DNA of 64,000 bases from Vibrio aestuarianus (GTDB lineage Bacteria; Pseudomonadota; Gammaproteobacteria; Enterobacterales; Vibrionaceae): assembly GCF_012395185.1 (NCBI RefSeq), contig NZ_JAAZTU010000015.1, forward strand, positions 1-64,000, read 5' to 3'. A program made the position numbers and the translations under genes. Below, in pieces: positions 46,670 to 57,134 of the stretch (position 1 is its first letter; each line of letters begins with the position of its first letter). A model generated the notes under the pieces. The model was given only the letters and a program-made list of their open reading frames with translations, ran no database searches and was not told the origin of the DNA.

Positions 46670-48574
46670 TTAAGCGAATTGATCCATTTCAATGCTGGCT
46701 AAAACGGATACGAGGTTACGCCCTGACGTTTTAGACTCATACAAAGCAATATCTGCTCGTTTATATACTTCTTCAGGTTTCTCGGTAATATCAGTGATGC
46801 CTCCGCTGATTGACACTTGTTTTTTATGGTTTAAGTGTACGGCAACTCGTAAACGGTGCATGACCAATTCTGCTTCATCGAGACGGGTGTGCGGCATAAT
46901 AATGGCAAATTCTTCTCCACCGATTCGAGCAAGAAAATCGGTTTCTCTTAAGTGTTCTTTCAATTGCAGAGCCACGGAACGTATGATTTTATCGCCTTCA
47001 GCATGCCCGAGTTTGTCATTGATTCTTTTGAAGTGATCGATATCGATAATAGCTAAGCATGACTGCTCACAATTTGGATAACGTTTGACGCGCATACATT
47101 CCGAACGAATTTCTTGGTCGAATTTTCGGCGATTCCAAATGTTGGTTAACGAATCTTTTTCACTAAGCTCGCGCAGTCTATCTTCTAACTCTTTGCGATG
47201 ACTGATATCGACAAACGAGGCAACGTAAAATTGGATAATGCCAAGCGTATCTCGAATGGTTTGAATCCGAAGAATTTCGGTTTGCAAAGAACCATCTTTA
47301 CGTTTGTTAACGACTTCGCCTTCCCATATTCCTTCATCTTGAAGTACTTTCCACATATTCATGTAGAACTCTTGGTTGTGCCTGCCTGAGGAAAAAACGG
47401 ACGGTTGTTTTCCTCTTACCTCTGCTAATGTATAGCCACTGATACGAGTAAATTCGCGGTTAACTTTAATAATTCGGTTATTGCGATCAGTAATGACCAT
47501 CGCTGACATACCATTCATCGCAGCCCTAGCTAATTTACTTTCAATACTGTTTTTATCGTGGTGTGCATTCCAACGCACACACAAGCCAGAGATAAACATT
47601 ACCAATAATGCCACAACAATAGATTGGAAGCGGATTGTCATGTGCTGTTCATTAACTAACTGATTTATGGTTAGTACATCTAATGTACGGAGTAAATAGA
47701 GAGAATCCATGCCAGGAAATACACTTTGCAGCGGAACTGAAATAAAGCTGTATCCAGTCCCGTTGTCTGTGATGTTGCCGGAATGGTAAAGCTGCATTGT
47801 ACGCCATAATTTCGGTGCTAGTTGACTTATATTGGTGGAATGCAGATCGACAGCATCATCACTGAATATAACCGTTGGGTCTTCTGCGTGTATATAAGTA
47901 CCATCTCGCGCAATAATGTCAGGACGCACTAATGTGTCTAAATTATGATCCAGTCCTTTATAAAGATGTTCAATACTTAAATTGGTAATGAAATAGCCTT
48001 GTCTTTTGCCATCAAAATCAATGGGCGCAATAATTATAAACACAAACTGCTTGGGAGAGACTAATTGACCATTCTCCATCTTCTGGCTGATGCTAAATAT
48101 ACTGATTTGATTTGGCGGTAGACTTTGCGCATATTGGAAATAGTCACGGTGAGCTTTGTTTTGAAGGCTGTTATGGGGCACAACTTCAGTGACATTATTT
48201 TGTTGATTGACTCGAACCAGTTCATTACCGAATGCATCAAAAAGTCTCAAAGATGAGTATAGATTTTGTACTCTGGTGGTGAGTACCCAAAGATCTTGCA
48301 AGGCTTCAGTATTGAGTTCTGTTGGATCACGCAGTGCATTGTATAGCATGCCATTGGTAGAAAGGATTTCAGTCGATTTATAAACGTTGCTGACCGCCGC
48401 AAGTAATTCGTGCTTATGGTATTCCAATTGGGAGTGGGTATTTTGTTCGATCAGTTGCAAAGTCTGTTGTTGGGTTTTGTCGAACTCATGCACAAAGTAA
48501 AGCAGCGGCACAATCCCTAATACGGCACAGACAAGTAACCATTGGGCTAAATATTTATATAATGAACGAAACAT
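46670..48574 (-). CDS. Membrane diguanylate cyclase with Cache-like sensor, PAS and GGDEF
   Basis: 634 aa. Two membrane segments (about 12-30 and 315-335) flank a periplasmic sensor that resembles double Cache domains (LRLFDAFGNELVRVNQ; GKRQGYFITNLSIEHL). A PAS domain follows (AMVITDRNNRIIKVNREFTRISGY), then GGDEF from about 475, with DSLTNIWNRRKFDQ and the active site ARIGGEEFAII. The inhibitory I-site RETD lies five residues before GGEEF, so product feedback is expected. It synthesises c-di-GMP in response to an extracellular ligand. Monocistronic. Confidence 0.92.
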   Translation of the reverse strand: MFRSLYKYLAQWLLVCAVLGIVPLLYFVHEFDKTQQQTLQLIEQNTHSQLEYHKHELLAAVSNVYKSTEILSTNGMLYNALRDPTELNTEALQDLWVLTTRVQNLYSSLRLFDAFGNELVRVNQQNNVTEVVPHNSLQNKAHRDYFQYAQSLPPNQISIFSISQKMENGQLVSPKQFVFIIIAPIDFDGKRQGYFITNLSIEHLYKGLDHNLDTLVRPDIIARDGTYIHAEDPTVIFSDDAVDLHSTNISQLAPKLWRTMQLYHSGNITDNGTGYSFISVPLQSVFPGMDSLYLLRTLDVLTINQLVNEQHMTIRFQSIVVALLVMFISGLCVRWNAHHDKNSIESKLARAAMNGMSAMVITDRNNRIIKVNREFTRISGYTLAEVRGKQPSVFSSGRHNQEFYMNMWKVLQDEGIWEGEVVNKRKDGSLQTEILRIQTIRDTLGIIQFYVASFVDISHRKELEDRLRELSEKDSLTNIWNRRKFDQEIRSECMRVKRYPNCEQSCLAIIDIDHFKRINDKLGHAEGDKIIRSVALQLKEHLRETDFLARIGGEEFAIIMPHTRLDEAELVMHRLRVAVHLNHKKQVSISGGITDITEKPEEVYKRADIALYESKTSGRNLVSVLASIEMDQFA

Positions 48575-48722
48575 AATGGCACGTATAAGTTATTGAGTGC
48601 ATATTATAGCCTTACTATTTGAGATGTCGCTTCCATATTTCTCAGTTCGTGGAGTAGGTCAAATTTGTCGGTTAGTGCTTGGTGGCAAAATGAATGAAAT
48701 AATAGAAGCAATAAAGAAAATA

Positions 48723-48750
48723 CGGGTGCACGCAATCGCAGGTACACCCG
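48723..48750. terminator. Hairpin after the outer-membrane protein gene
   Basis: CGGGTGCAC / GTACACCCG arms, a few bases beyond the 48757 stop. Serves the leftward gene. Confidence 0.55.
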
Positions 48751-48756
48751 TCTGAT

Positions 48757-49281
48757 TTAAAATTGGAAACGGACACTCATGGCGATTTGAGGGCCATAAA
48801 CGCCATTGTTTTTGGTTTCAGCGCTGAGTGATAATTGTTCGGTAGAATGAAAACGAATACCTGCACCAAATACGGAGCGCTCATCGTTCTTCCCAAGTTT
48901 AAAACTTGCTTCGAGTTGGTTTGATAACCAGATACGGCTGCCAATATTAAATTCCATCCGGGTTTCGCTGTCTCCACCTTCTTCATCGGTCTCTTTTATA
49001 TGGTGAACAAGCAACTGTCCGAATACATCGGCAAATTGATTGATTGGACCATTAAAACCGATACCACCAGCGGCATCCCAATCACCATCAAACCGAGAAT
49101 CATAACGAGCGATAAGGTGTGTATTTTCAGTCAATAAGGTACTGAATTCGACGCCAGAGGATTCAGGGTTTACTGCGGTTCTTACTTCAAAAAAGTTATA
49201 ACTAAAATTATTTGCTTGCACTGAAAAAGAAAGAACACATGCCAACCCGACTAGGCTCAGTGAGTACGCTTTTTTATACAT
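48757..49281 (-). CDS. Small outer-membrane beta-barrel protein
   Basis: From ATG 49281 the product is 174 aa with signal peptide MYKKAYSLSLVGLACVLSFSVQA. The mature part shows alternating hydrophobic strands with aromatic girdle residues (NFSYNFFEVRTAV, TLLTENTHLIARYDSRFDG, RIWLSNQLEASFKLG) and ends MSVRFQF, with the terminal phenylalanine recognised by the BAM complex. I infer an eight-stranded barrel of unknown role. Alone between two hairpins. Confidence 0.7.
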   Translation of the reverse strand: MYKKAYSLSLVGLACVLSFSVQANNFSYNFFEVRTAVNPESSGVEFSTLLTENTHLIARYDSRFDGDWDAAGGIGFNGPINQFADVFGQLLVHHIKETDEEGGDSETRMEFNIGSRIWLSNQLEASFKLGKNDERSVFGAGIRFHSTEQLSLSAETKNNGVYGPQIAMSVRFQF

Positions 49282-49328
49282 GTACGCTTCGTCCTGAATG
49301 ATGTAATACAAAGGAGTTAAGATACAGC

Positions 49329-49353
49329 AATGGCCTGCAAATTACAGGCCATT
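49329..49353. terminator. Terminator-like hairpin upstream of the barrel gene
   Basis: AATGGCCTG / CAGGCCATT, a 9-bp perfect stem with a T run on the plus strand. It closes the YgiW-like gene on the minus strand only if the A-rich flank acts as its tail. Confidence 0.55.
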
Positions 49354-49416
49354 TTATTAAAAATTAGCGCCTTATTGTTTTTTATCAAACACGAGAAGTG
49401 GAGAATCTAAGAGGTT

Positions 49417-49794
49417 TTAGAGTATCTGCACTTGATCCACTTCGATTTCAGGTGTGCGACCGCCTTCATACTCCCCAAACAGACGCACTTTTGTTTCCGC
49501 GTTGATGGGAGCTGCCAAGTGAATATCATCATCCAATTCGACTTGAATCTCTCCTTTGCCATCACTGAAGATAAACTTGTCGTGACGAATTTGACGAATT
49601 AACTGCCCTTCAACCACAACGTGCTTTTCAGTAAACATGCTAGTGTCTTGTAATAATGAGTCTACCGATGTCAATTCAATGGGCCCATTGTAATTAATAG
49701 CAGGACTATTTTGAATTTTATGATGGTCACCTGCGAAAGCGAAAATAGGAGCAATCATCATCGAAGCGGCTAAAGCTAGTGTGGTACGTTTCAT
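49417..49794 (-). CDS. ygiW: YgiW/YdeI-family periplasmic OB-fold (BOF) protein
   Basis: ATG 49794 follows AAGGAA; 125 aa. A signal peptide (MKRTTLALAASMMIAPIFAFA) precedes a single OB-fold: VVVEGQLIRQIRHDKFIFSD then GEIQVELDDDIH and VRLFGEYEG. Family members are linked to stress tolerance and metal or peroxide resistance; the ligand is not established from sequence. It stands alone. Confidence 0.82.
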   Translation of the reverse strand: MKRTTLALAASMMIAPIFAFAGDHHKIQNSPAINYNGPIELTSVDSLLQDTSMFTEKHVVVEGQLIRQIRHDKFIFSDGKGEIQVELDDDIHLAAPINAETKVRLFGEYEGGRTPEIEVDQVQIL

Positions 49795-49951
49795 TATCAA
49801 TTCCTTTATTGGTTTGCTGTTTTGATGATGTGATTAGAACATGTTGATTTTGAATGAGAACTGAGGGCGGCATTAATATTCCATTCATGTTATTGAGTGC
49901 GGTGTGACTGTGAAGGTATGATTGATGCCAAATTTATTAATCAGAGCTCGT

Positions 49952-51436
49952 ATGGAATCGTCATTAAAGTCGTTAATGGTTCAAGGCACCACGTCAGACG
50001 CTGGCAAAAGTGTGCTGGTGGCAGGTTTGTGCCGTGTATTGTTACGTAAAGGGGTAAAGGTTGCCCCATTCAAGCCGCAGAATATGGCATTAAACAGCGC
50101 GGTAACGTCTGATGGTGGTGAAATTGGTCGAGCTCAAGCGGTTCAAGCCCAAGCATGTGGGATTGAGCCTTCGGTTCATATGAACCCTGTGCTGCTTAAG
50201 CCTAATTCGGATACTGGCGCACAAGTGATTTTGCAAGGCCGAGCCCTATCAAATATGGAGGCGACTAGCTACCACGATTATAAAAAAGTAGCGATGGACA
50301 CCGTTTTAGATTCTTTTGCACGGCTACGTCATGAGTACCACAGTGTGATGATTGAAGGTGCTGGTAGCCCGGCAGAAATTAATTTACGCGAAAATGATAT
50401 TGCAAATATGGGGTTTGCAGAAGCGGCTGATGTACCAGTGATTATTATTGCTGATATAGATAGAGGTGGCGTTTTTGCCCATTTGTTCGGTACTTTGGCA
50501 CTTTTATCTGAATCGGAACAAAACCGCGTGCAAGGTTTTGTGATTAATCGCTTTCGTGGCGACCTTGCTTTGCTCCAATCGGGCCTAGATTGGCTCGAAG
50601 AGAAAACAGGCAAACCCGTCATTGGCGTTTTGCCATATTTGCATGGGTTTGACTTGGAAGCTGAAGATGCAATAACCAATAGCCAAGTCATAAACGAGGA
50701 TACAAAACTACGTGTGGTGGTGCCTATTTTTACTCGGATTAGTAACCATACCGATTTCGATGCGCTACGTTTAAACCCAGATATTGATTTACGCTATGTT
50801 GGAAAAGGAGAGCGACTAGACAAGGCGGATTTGATTATCTTGCCGGGAAGTAAGTCGGTGCGCGCTGATCTTGATTACCTTCGCACACAAGGCTGGGATG
50901 TTGATATAAAGCGTCATTTAAGGTTTGGCGGTAAAGTGCTAGGGATTTGTGGTGGCTATCAAATGCTTGGTCACACCATTAGTGACCCATTGGGTGTTGA
51001 AGGTCAGCCTGGAGAAAGCCAAGCGCTCGGGCTATTAGATATGACCACTGAATTGACCGCTGAAAAGCAGCTTACCAATGTGCAAGGTGAACTGATTTTA
51101 CCTCAAGGAAAAGCACAGGTGTCCGGCTATGAAATCCACGTTGGACGCTCTACGCCTATTGCTGCGTCTTCGAAAGATCTCATTAACTTGAGTTCAGGCC
51201 AAACGGATGGGCTACACAGTGACTGCCAGCAGGTGATGGGCACCTATTTACATGGCATTTTCGATAGTTTTGCCGCCACAGATCTAATTTGTCGCTGGGC
51301 GGGTGCACGCAGTATCCAGTATTATGATCATGTTGCACAAAAAGAGCAGGCGATTGACCGTATTGCAGATGCAATTGAAGAGCATTTGGATTTAGCACGA
51401 TTGTGGCCAGACTTACCAATGCAATCAAATGAGTAA
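49952..51436 (+). CDS. cobQ: Cobyric acid synthase CobQ
   Basis: Amidates cobyrinic acid a,c-diamide in cobalamin synthesis. ATG 49952 ([18 protein letters not shown]) aligns best with family starts, giving 494 aa; ATG 49925 has a better ribosome site (GAAGGT) and is possible. P-loop-like [45 protein letters not shown] and the triad glutaminase part with [12 protein letters not shown] (Cys) and YLHGIFDS (His) are all visible. No other cob genes are near; its stop overlaps modA, so it is transcribed with the molybdate operon. Confidence 0.94.
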   Translation: MESSLKSLMVQGTTSDAGKSVLVAGLCRVLLRKGVKVAPFKPQNMALNSAVTSDGGEIGRAQAVQAQACGIEPSVHMNPVLLKPNSDTGAQVILQGRALSNMEATSYHDYKKVAMDTVLDSFARLRHEYHSVMIEGAGSPAEINLRENDIANMGFAEAADVPVIIIADIDRGGVFAHLFGTLALLSESEQNRVQGFVINRFRGDLALLQSGLDWLEEKTGKPVIGVLPYLHGFDLEAEDAITNSQVINEDTKLRVVVPIFTRISNHTDFDALRLNPDIDLRYVGKGERLDKADLIILPGSKSVRADLDYLRTQGWDVDIKRHLRFGGKVLGICGGYQMLGHTISDPLGVEGQPGESQALGLLDMTTELTAEKQLTNVQGELILPQGKAQVSGYEIHVGRSTPIAASSKDLINLSSGQTDGLHSDCQQVMGTYLHGIFDSFAATDLICRWAGARSIQYYDHVAQKEQAIDRIADAIEEHLDLARLWPDLPMQSNE

Positions 51437-52220
51437 GCACACTAAAATGAGAAAAATAATCGCGTTAGCGACTGTACTTTTTTGCTGCGCAAATGCGCTA
51501 GCGCAAGAAAAAATCACGATTTATGCGGCTTCGTCAATGACTAATGCCGTAAATGAACTGGTTGAGTCTTATCAAATGCGATCGGATTCCGAATTAGTAA
51601 CTGTTTATGCTGGTTCTGCAGCATTGGCGCGTCAAATTGAGCAAGGCGCTCCAGCTGATGTTTTTATCTCAGCCAATGATAAATGGGTAACGCATCTGAT
51701 TAAAAAAGATGTGATTGAGCGCCGTAACGTCTCTTTACTTGCGGGGAACCAGTTGGTATTGATCGCGTCCAATACATCGCCGCTGAGTGCGTTAGCAGTT
51801 AATGATGCCAATGCTTGGTTGAGCGAACTTGAAGGTTCTCGCTTGGCGGTAGGCAACGTAATAGCAGTCCCTGCTGGAATGTATGCCAAAGAAGCGTTAA
51901 CAGGATTGAATGTCTGGTCTGCATTGTCGTCAAGATTAGCCCAAACCAATAACGTGCGACTGGTTCTGGCGCTGGTGGAGCGCCAAGAAGCTGATTTGGG
52001 AATCGTTTATAAAACCGATGCTTTAATGAGTAACAAAGTAAAAGTGATTCATCAATTTACCCCACAATTGCACAGCGCTATTCATTATCCTCTGGTGAAG
52101 ATCACCAACAAAGAGGGAGTCGATATGCTAGTACAGTATCTGCAAAGTGATGAGGCAAAACAAATACTGCAAAAGCATGGCTTTCGCGTAGCGATAGGAA
52201 ATGAACAGTTTGCTCTCTGA
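51429..52220 (+). CDS. modA: Molybdate-binding periplasmic protein ModA
   Basis: 263 aa from ATG 51429, overlapping cobQ; ATG 51447 ([20 protein letters not shown]) would start right at the signal peptide. The mature part opens [14 protein letters not shown], with molybdate-binding serines in AASSMTNA and [20 protein letters not shown], and [11 protein letters not shown] late. It captures molybdate for the ModBC transporter. The operon order cobQ-modA-modB-modC has overlapping junctions throughout. Confidence 0.93.
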   Translation: MSKHTKMRKIIALATVLFCCANALAQEKITIYAASSMTNAVNELVESYQMRSDSELVTVYAGSAALARQIEQGAPADVFISANDKWVTHLIKKDVIERRNVSLLAGNQLVLIASNTSPLSALAVNDANAWLSELEGSRLAVGNVIAVPAGMYAKEALTGLNVWSALSSRLAQTNNVRLVLALVERQEADLGIVYKTDALMSNKVKVIHQFTPQLHSAIHYPLVKITNKEGVDMLVQYLQSDEAKQILQKHGFRVAIGNEQFAL

Positions 52221-52902
52221 ATATGAATGGCTCGCCTTACAATTAAGCTTAAAAGTAGCACTTTACAGCGTGGTTTGGTTATTGCCTCTGGGTTTATTCT
52301 TAGCGTGGATACTCGCGAGAAAGCAATTTTTTGGAAAAAGTGCGCTAGACAGTGTGGTTCATTTACCACTCGTTTTACCCCCTGTCGTCATTGGCTATTT
52401 ATTGCTGATCAGTATGGGCAAGCAAGGTGCTCTCGGCCAGTGGCTCGATAAATGGTTTAGTATTAGCTTTAGTTTTAGCTGGCGAGGAGCTGTATTAGCT
52501 TGTGTTGTGGTCGCATTACCGCTAATGGTCAGAGCCATTCGACTAAGTTTAGAAAGTGTTGACCCAAAATTAGAGCAAGCGGCGCGAACGCTTGGCGCTT
52601 CACCGTTTAAAGTCTTTGCCACCATAACTTTACCATTGACGTTACCGGGAATAATAACCGGTACCATGCTCTCATTTGCTCGTAGTTTAGGGGAGTTTGG
52701 TGCCACCATCAGTTTTGTTTCCAATATTCCTGGTGAGACACAAACCCTACCATTGGCTATGTATAACTTTCTAGAAACTCCAGGAGCGGAAATGGAAGCG
52801 GCGCGCTTGTGTATGATATCGATAGCGATTGCATTAGCATCTTTGTTTGTCTCAGAGTGGATTAGCCGCAAAATGAAGCAGCGCTTGGGAGCACCATCGT
52901 GA
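52201..52902 (+). CDS. modB: Molybdate ABC transporter permease ModB
   Basis: 233 aa with five or six membrane helices. It begins [22 protein letters not shown]. The EAA loop contacting the ATPase is LEQAARTLGASPFKVFATITLPLTLPG-like, near 125-150, with the family signature SLGEFGATISFVSNIPG. Overlaps modA by 20 bases and modC by four. Confidence 0.95.
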   Translation: MNSLLSEYEWLALQLSLKVALYSVVWLLPLGLFLAWILARKQFFGKSALDSVVHLPLVLPPVVIGYLLLISMGKQGALGQWLDKWFSISFSFSWRGAVLACVVVALPLMVRAIRLSLESVDPKLEQAARTLGASPFKVFATITLPLTLPGIITGTMLSFARSLGEFGATISFVSNIPGETQTLPLAMYNFLETPGAEMEAARLCMISIAIALASLFVSEWISRKMKQRLGAPS

Positions 52903-54005
52903 GTCAACTAAAGGTTCGATTTAACAAACGCTTAGGTGAAGTTCAGTTAAATGTTGACCTTACCCTTCCCGGCTCAGGCATTTGTGCTATTTTTGGCCGT
53001 TCAGGGGCTGGTAAAACATCATTAATCAATGCTATCAGTGGCTTAGTTGAACCAGATGATGGTGAAATTGAGATCAATGGGCACTTAGTCTATAGCGGTA
53101 AGAAGGGAGTTAACCTCGCCATTGAACAGCGTAAAATTGGTTATGTGTTTCAAGAAGCGCGTTTGTTTCCACACTATAGCGTCAAAGGTAACTTAAACTA
53201 TGGCGTCAAAGTGAATGATGCCGGCTATTTCGCCGTTATCACCAAACTGTTGGCATTAGATAATTTGCTTGAGCGTTACCCGCATGATCTCTCCGGGGGA
53301 GAAAAACAACGCGTGGCAATAGGCCGTGCATTGTTATCTAAGCCGGATGTGTTGCTGATGGATGAGCCACTGGCCTCGCTTGATCTTCCGCGTAAAAGAG
53401 AGGTGATGCCGTTCTTGGAAGAGTTGGCGCAAAAAGTAAAACTGCCCATTCTTTATGTCACCCATAGTATGAATGAAATTTTACGTTTGGCGGATCACCT
53501 GGTAGTTATTGAGCAAGGTAAGGTGGTGACAAGTGGGGATATTGAACAAGTGTGGTCATCAAGTCACATGCGGCCATGGCAATCCTTCTCTGAACAAAGT
53601 AGTTTGTTTTCCGCGCATATTTGCCAGCAAAATCAGCACTATGCACTCACACAAGTTGAATTGGCTGACACGGTTAAGCTGTGGGTTCAGCATGTTGAAG
53701 GCGAAATTGGTTCCTCAGTTCGGCTGCAAATACGTGCCAATGATGTTTCAGTAACGCTTGATAAGCCCAGTCGTTCTTCTATTCGTAATGTTCTATCTGC
53801 GAAGGTGAGTCAAATTGAAAAGCAGCAACAAGGTGCTAGTAAAAAAAGTGTCGCAATACAACTAGAGTTGGCTGAACAATGCTATTTATGGGCCACAATA
53901 ACGGAGTGGGCGCTCGATGAGCTGCAACTGGAAATTGGAACTGATGTTTTTGTGCAAATTAAGGGGGTGAGTGTATCTCAACGAGATATTGTCTTTACGC
54001 ACTAA
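52899..54005 (+). CDS. modC: Molybdate ABC transporter ATPase ModC
   Basis: 368 aa from GTG 52899 (GTGA overlap with the modB stop). Walker A FGRSGAGKTSLINAISGL near 33, Q-loop GYVFQEARLFPHYSV, signature LSGGEKQRVAIGRALLS near 130, Walker B VLLMDEPLASLDLPRK and switch YVTHSMNE. The C-terminal TOBE/molybdate-binding region (about 290-368) is present with VRLQIRANDVSV and SAKVSQIEK. It drives molybdate uptake, matching moeAB in this window. Confidence 0.95.
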   Translation: MSQLKVRFNKRLGEVQLNVDLTLPGSGICAIFGRSGAGKTSLINAISGLVEPDDGEIEINGHLVYSGKKGVNLAIEQRKIGYVFQEARLFPHYSVKGNLNYGVKVNDAGYFAVITKLLALDNLLERYPHDLSGGEKQRVAIGRALLSKPDVLLMDEPLASLDLPRKREVMPFLEELAQKVKLPILYVTHSMNEILRLADHLVVIEQGKVVTSGDIEQVWSSSHMRPWQSFSEQSSLFSAHICQQNQHYALTQVELADTVKLWVQHVEGEIGSSVRLQIRANDVSVTLDKPSRSSIRNVLSAKVSQIEKQQQGASKKSVAIQLELAEQCYLWATITEWALDELQLEIGTDVFVQIKGVSVSQRDIVFTH

Positions 54006-54047
54006 GTGTAATTTTATATAGATGTCGTTACCCACAGGGCAAAGTAA

Positions 54048-54074
54048 AAAGCCGTCAATATAAATGACGGCTTT
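54048..54074. terminator. Bidirectional terminator after modC
   Basis: AAAGCCGTCA / TGACGGCTTT perfect 10-bp stem with a seven-base AT loop, between modC and a convergent gene. Confidence 0.8.
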
Positions 54075-54100
54075 GGTTCATTGAATTAAACTTCAAGCAC

Positions 54101-54538
54101 TTATTTTGCAAATACTTCTTTAAAGTCACGCTTTAGGATTGGATCTCTGCGTGCTTTCTTGATCTGCTTAACCATGTCTTTAACACAGTTGTGCAGCACT
54201 TGGTCAAGAAGTTGTGTACGGTATTCTTCTTTGTCCTGGTCACTCATCTCTTTTGGTAAGTTTAGTGTTGGAAATTCTTCCATCACATTAACACCAGCAA
54301 AAGCTTGGCTGACAGAAATTAACGCATGGAATTGTTCAAAATTATCCAATACGTATTGAGCACTGGCAGGTAGAGAATTCCAAGATTCACGTACTGCTTC
54401 TTCAGATACTTCATGTATAGACGTCACCATGTAGTACATCGCTTCTGGTACTTGGTCAAATTCGATTACTTGACGCAGTTCTGGTGAAATGGTTTCTAAG
54501 TCCACTACAGGTTGCTCGGTTTGGGTTACTTCAGACAT
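54101..54538 (-). CDS. Conserved 145-aa protein, DUF3069-like
   Basis: A soluble, acidic, helical protein starting MSEVTQTEQPVVDLETISPE, with no signal peptide, membrane segment or catalytic motif. From memory it resembles the DUF3069 family of vibrios and shewanellas, about this length. Function unknown. The basic end (VKQIKKARRDPILKRDFKEVF) could bind nucleic acid or protein partners. Monocistronic, facing modC. Confidence 0.65.
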   Translation of the reverse strand: MSEVTQTEQPVVDLETISPELRQVIEFDQVPEAMYYMVTSIHEVSEEAVRESWNSLPASAQYVLDNFEQFHALISVSQAFAGVNVMEEFPTLNLPKEMSDQDKEEYRTQLLDQVLHNCVKDMVKQIKKARRDPILKRDFKEVFAK

Positions 54539-54674
54539 GAAGGTATCTCTTTAGGGTAAAATGACATGCTAAAAATTTATGGCGAAAAGTCAATATTGTG
54601 CGCAAAATTAATCGATAAAAGCAGATAAATCTGTGTTATACGTAGGCATATAGATGAAAACAGGTGGAGTTGTG

Positions 54675-55661
54675 ATGAAAAGTTCGGGTTCTTCAATGAG
54701 GATCTTGCTGGTTGATGATGTGCAACTCGATAGAATGCAGCTCGCTATTCGTCTTAAGCAACTTGGTCATTGCGTCGAAGCTGTGAGTAGTGGTCAAGAG
54801 GCTTTGGATATCTATTCTCAATTTGATCCCGAGTTAGTGTTGCTTGATATCTCAATGCCAGAGATGGATGGTTTTGAAGTATCACAAAAAATTCGCGAGC
54901 AATATCATGAATGGGTGCCAATCATTTTCCTTAGTGGCCATGATGAGCCGTTGATGATCGCCAAAGCTATCGACGTTGGTGGCGATGATTACCTCACCAA
55001 ACCGGTAGATAAATTGGTGCTCAATTCTAAATTGATCGCTATGCAGCGTATAGCAAATATGCGACGAGAATTGAAGCATGCGACAGTGAAACTCGAAGAG
55101 CTCAACAAAGTATTGCAACAGCAAGCAAATGAGGATGGGCTAACTCAAGTTTTTAACCGACGTTTTATGGATGACAAGCTTAAAGAGATGATTAGCCTAC
55201 ATGGTCGATACCACTTTCCTATCACGATGATTTTGTTAGATGTTGACCATTTTAAACCGTTTAACGATAACTATGGTCACATTGAGGGTGATAAGTGCCT
55301 TATTACCCTAGCACAAATGGTGAATGAGTTATTTTCCCGTACCGGTGAATATGTGGGGCGCTATGGCGGTGAAGAGTTTGTGGTATTAATTGGTCATGCA
55401 GACATTGAGCAGGCCCAAATTGCCGCTCAGCGTATTCAACAGGAAATTGAAAATATCCATTATCCTCACGCTTATAGTCAAACAACAGATCATGTCACGG
55501 TTTCACAGGGTGTTATAACGTTCATCCCGAAGGGAAATGAATCAATTGTATCGATTTATTGCTTAGCCGATGAAGCTTTATACCAAGCTAAACATCAAGG
55601 AAGAAACCGCTTTATCGTCGCTGATGTTACCGACAAATTGCTAAGTCTATCGGCAACGTAA
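54675..55661 (+). CDS. Response regulator with GGDEF diguanylate cyclase output
   Basis: ATG 54675 has GGAG five bases upstream (ATG 54654 is an alternative); 328 aa. The receiver domain begins MRILLVDDVQLDRMQL with acidic pocket DD, phospho-acceptor Asp in LVLLDISMPEMDGFEV near 60 and the lysine in DDYLTKPVDKL. A coiled linker leads to GGDEF with DGLTQVFNRRFMDD and GRYGGEEFVVL. The I-site position has RTGE, not RxxD, so feedback inhibition may be weak. No histidine kinase is adjacent. Confidence 0.93.
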   Translation: MKSSGSSMRILLVDDVQLDRMQLAIRLKQLGHCVEAVSSGQEALDIYSQFDPELVLLDISMPEMDGFEVSQKIREQYHEWVPIIFLSGHDEPLMIAKAIDVGGDDYLTKPVDKLVLNSKLIAMQRIANMRRELKHATVKLEELNKVLQQQANEDGLTQVFNRRFMDDKLKEMISLHGRYHFPITMILLDVDHFKPFNDNYGHIEGDKCLITLAQMVNELFSRTGEYVGRYGGEEFVVLIGHADIEQAQIAAQRIQQEIENIHYPHAYSQTTDHVTVSQGVITFIPKGNESIVSIYCLADEALYQAKHQGRNRFIVADVTDKLLSLSAT

Positions 55662-55734
55662 TCTTTACCCACCGATGGGCTCTATTCTTGAATGAAAAAT
55701 GGTGCATAGCAGTGTTCTTGAACATTAAACAGAG

Positions 55735-56808
55735 TTAATTAGGTTTTATGTCATTTAGACCAATAGCAACGCGAAAACAGTTTTTTCCTGATTTTTTCGC
55801 TTGATACAGCGCTTCATCTGCACGACGAAAAGTAGTGGTTTTTAGCGCCTCTTGATGAAGTGCTATTCCGCTGCTTACTGTAACTGAGCGTCTAATACCG
55901 AAGTTGTGCTGTGCAATAGATTGGTGAAGTTTTTGAATATGATGCTCTACCGTCTTGTAGTCAGTGATGGTGAAGGCAATTAAAAACTCTTCTCCACCCC
56001 AACGGCCTACTTGAGCAACGTCTTTAATATTCTCCTCCAGTAAACGAGCCGTTTTCACCAATACTTGATCTCCAATATCGTGCCCGCATTGATCATTAAT
56101 CCATTTAAAATCATCAATATCGACAATCGCAATCCACTGAATATGCTGCTTTTGCAGCAATGCTTCCATATGGCGACGGTTAAATAATTGGGTCAACACG
56201 TCGGTATGAGAGAGGATATATAATTGACGATTAGACTCTTCTAACTGTGCCATGGTCTGTTTTCGACCAGAATCGTAGAAATAAGCAATTGAAAATAGGA
56301 ATAAATAGATAATTGTTAAATGAATAAAACTGATGGTATTAAATGAAACAGGGAGCCAGTGATGCATCTCGGTCAGGCAAATGTAGGCAACAATAACAAA
56401 ATTAACGAGACTGAATACTGAACCAATTTTGTAGCCAAGAACAAAAATCGCCACAATGGGTGTTAAAAAAGAGAAAGCCAAAGCAAATTCACTGTGGCCT
56501 GTGCCAACAATGAATAACAGACTTATCGTCGTCATCACCGAGACCATAATGGTTGCAGCAATTTTAGAATTTCGACTCTGCCATAAGAAAAAATAGCTTA
56601 GAAAGCACAAGCCTATTCCTATCGATTGAATGATGGCTAACAATTGGTTTGGCACAATAATCGTATTGTAGTAAACAAAAAAAGCCAAGATCGATGTTAA
56701 TACAGTAAGAGAAATAAAAACAAATGAACTTTCTCTAAAGTCTTTATCGGTATGGCTTATTCCAAGCCATTTTTCTAATCCATAACTAAGCACAATGGTT
56801 TTCGTCAC
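55735..56808 (-). CDS. Membrane diguanylate cyclase (GGDEF)
   Basis: 357 aa. About six hydrophobic helices fill the first 190 residues (FVFISLTVLTSILAFFVYY, IIQSIGIGLCFLSYFF, AATIMVSVMTTISLLFIVG), an MASE-like sensor without a large periplasmic loop. The GGDEF domain follows with DVLTQLFNRRHMEALL and GRWGGEEFLIAF. No RxxD I-site precedes the active site. The start is uncertain: GTG 56808 lacks a clear ribosome site. Confidence 0.87.
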   Translation of the reverse strand: MTKTIVLSYGLEKWLGISHTDKDFRESSFVFISLTVLTSILAFFVYYNTIIVPNQLLAIIQSIGIGLCFLSYFFLWQSRNSKIAATIMVSVMTTISLLFIVGTGHSEFALAFSFLTPIVAIFVLGYKIGSVFSLVNFVIVAYICLTEMHHWLPVSFNTISFIHLTIIYLFLFSIAYFYDSGRKQTMAQLEESNRQLYILSHTDVLTQLFNRRHMEALLQKQHIQWIAIVDIDDFKWINDQCGHDIGDQVLVKTARLLEENIKDVAQVGRWGGEEFLIAFTITDYKTVEHHIQKLHQSIAQHNFGIRRSVTVSSGIALHQEALKTTTFRRADEALYQAKKSGKNCFRVAIGLNDIKPN

Positions 56809-56949
56809 CTTTATTCATACTGGAGACACTATACCTTAAGGTAAAAGATAAAAACCATAGCCAACGATAAAGCTCATAGCTAGAAAAAGCACCGAGGTCT
56901 GCACATTGGCACGGTCATAGGAGTACTCAAGGCGGTCTATGGATACCAG

Positions 56950-57063
56950 AATGGCAACCAAGCGATCTTCGAGTGCATAGAGGTTGATTCTAATCGAACT
57001 AGAAGACACAGTGCTCTTGGGCTTCTAAGCCCAGTCAACTTTGAACAACAAAATATCGCTTAG
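56950..57063 (+). pseudogene. IS3-family transposase C-terminal relic
   Basis: An open stretch reads NGNQAIFECIEVDSN then RTRRHSALGLLSPVNFEQQ and a stop at 57061-57063. This is the C-terminus of IS3-group transposases (RxxRRHSALGxxSPxxFE). The normal upstream catalytic region is absent; sequence back to about 56890 is degraded. It lies in the 326-base gap between a diguanylate cyclase gene and the DUF3297 gene; I see nothing else there. Confidence 0.75.
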
Positions 57064-57134
57064 TTAAGTGTCTAGTATTGCTGGTGCAGTTCAGTCTACA
57101 ATAGCGCACTTTTTACATACTTCAGGTTATGAAT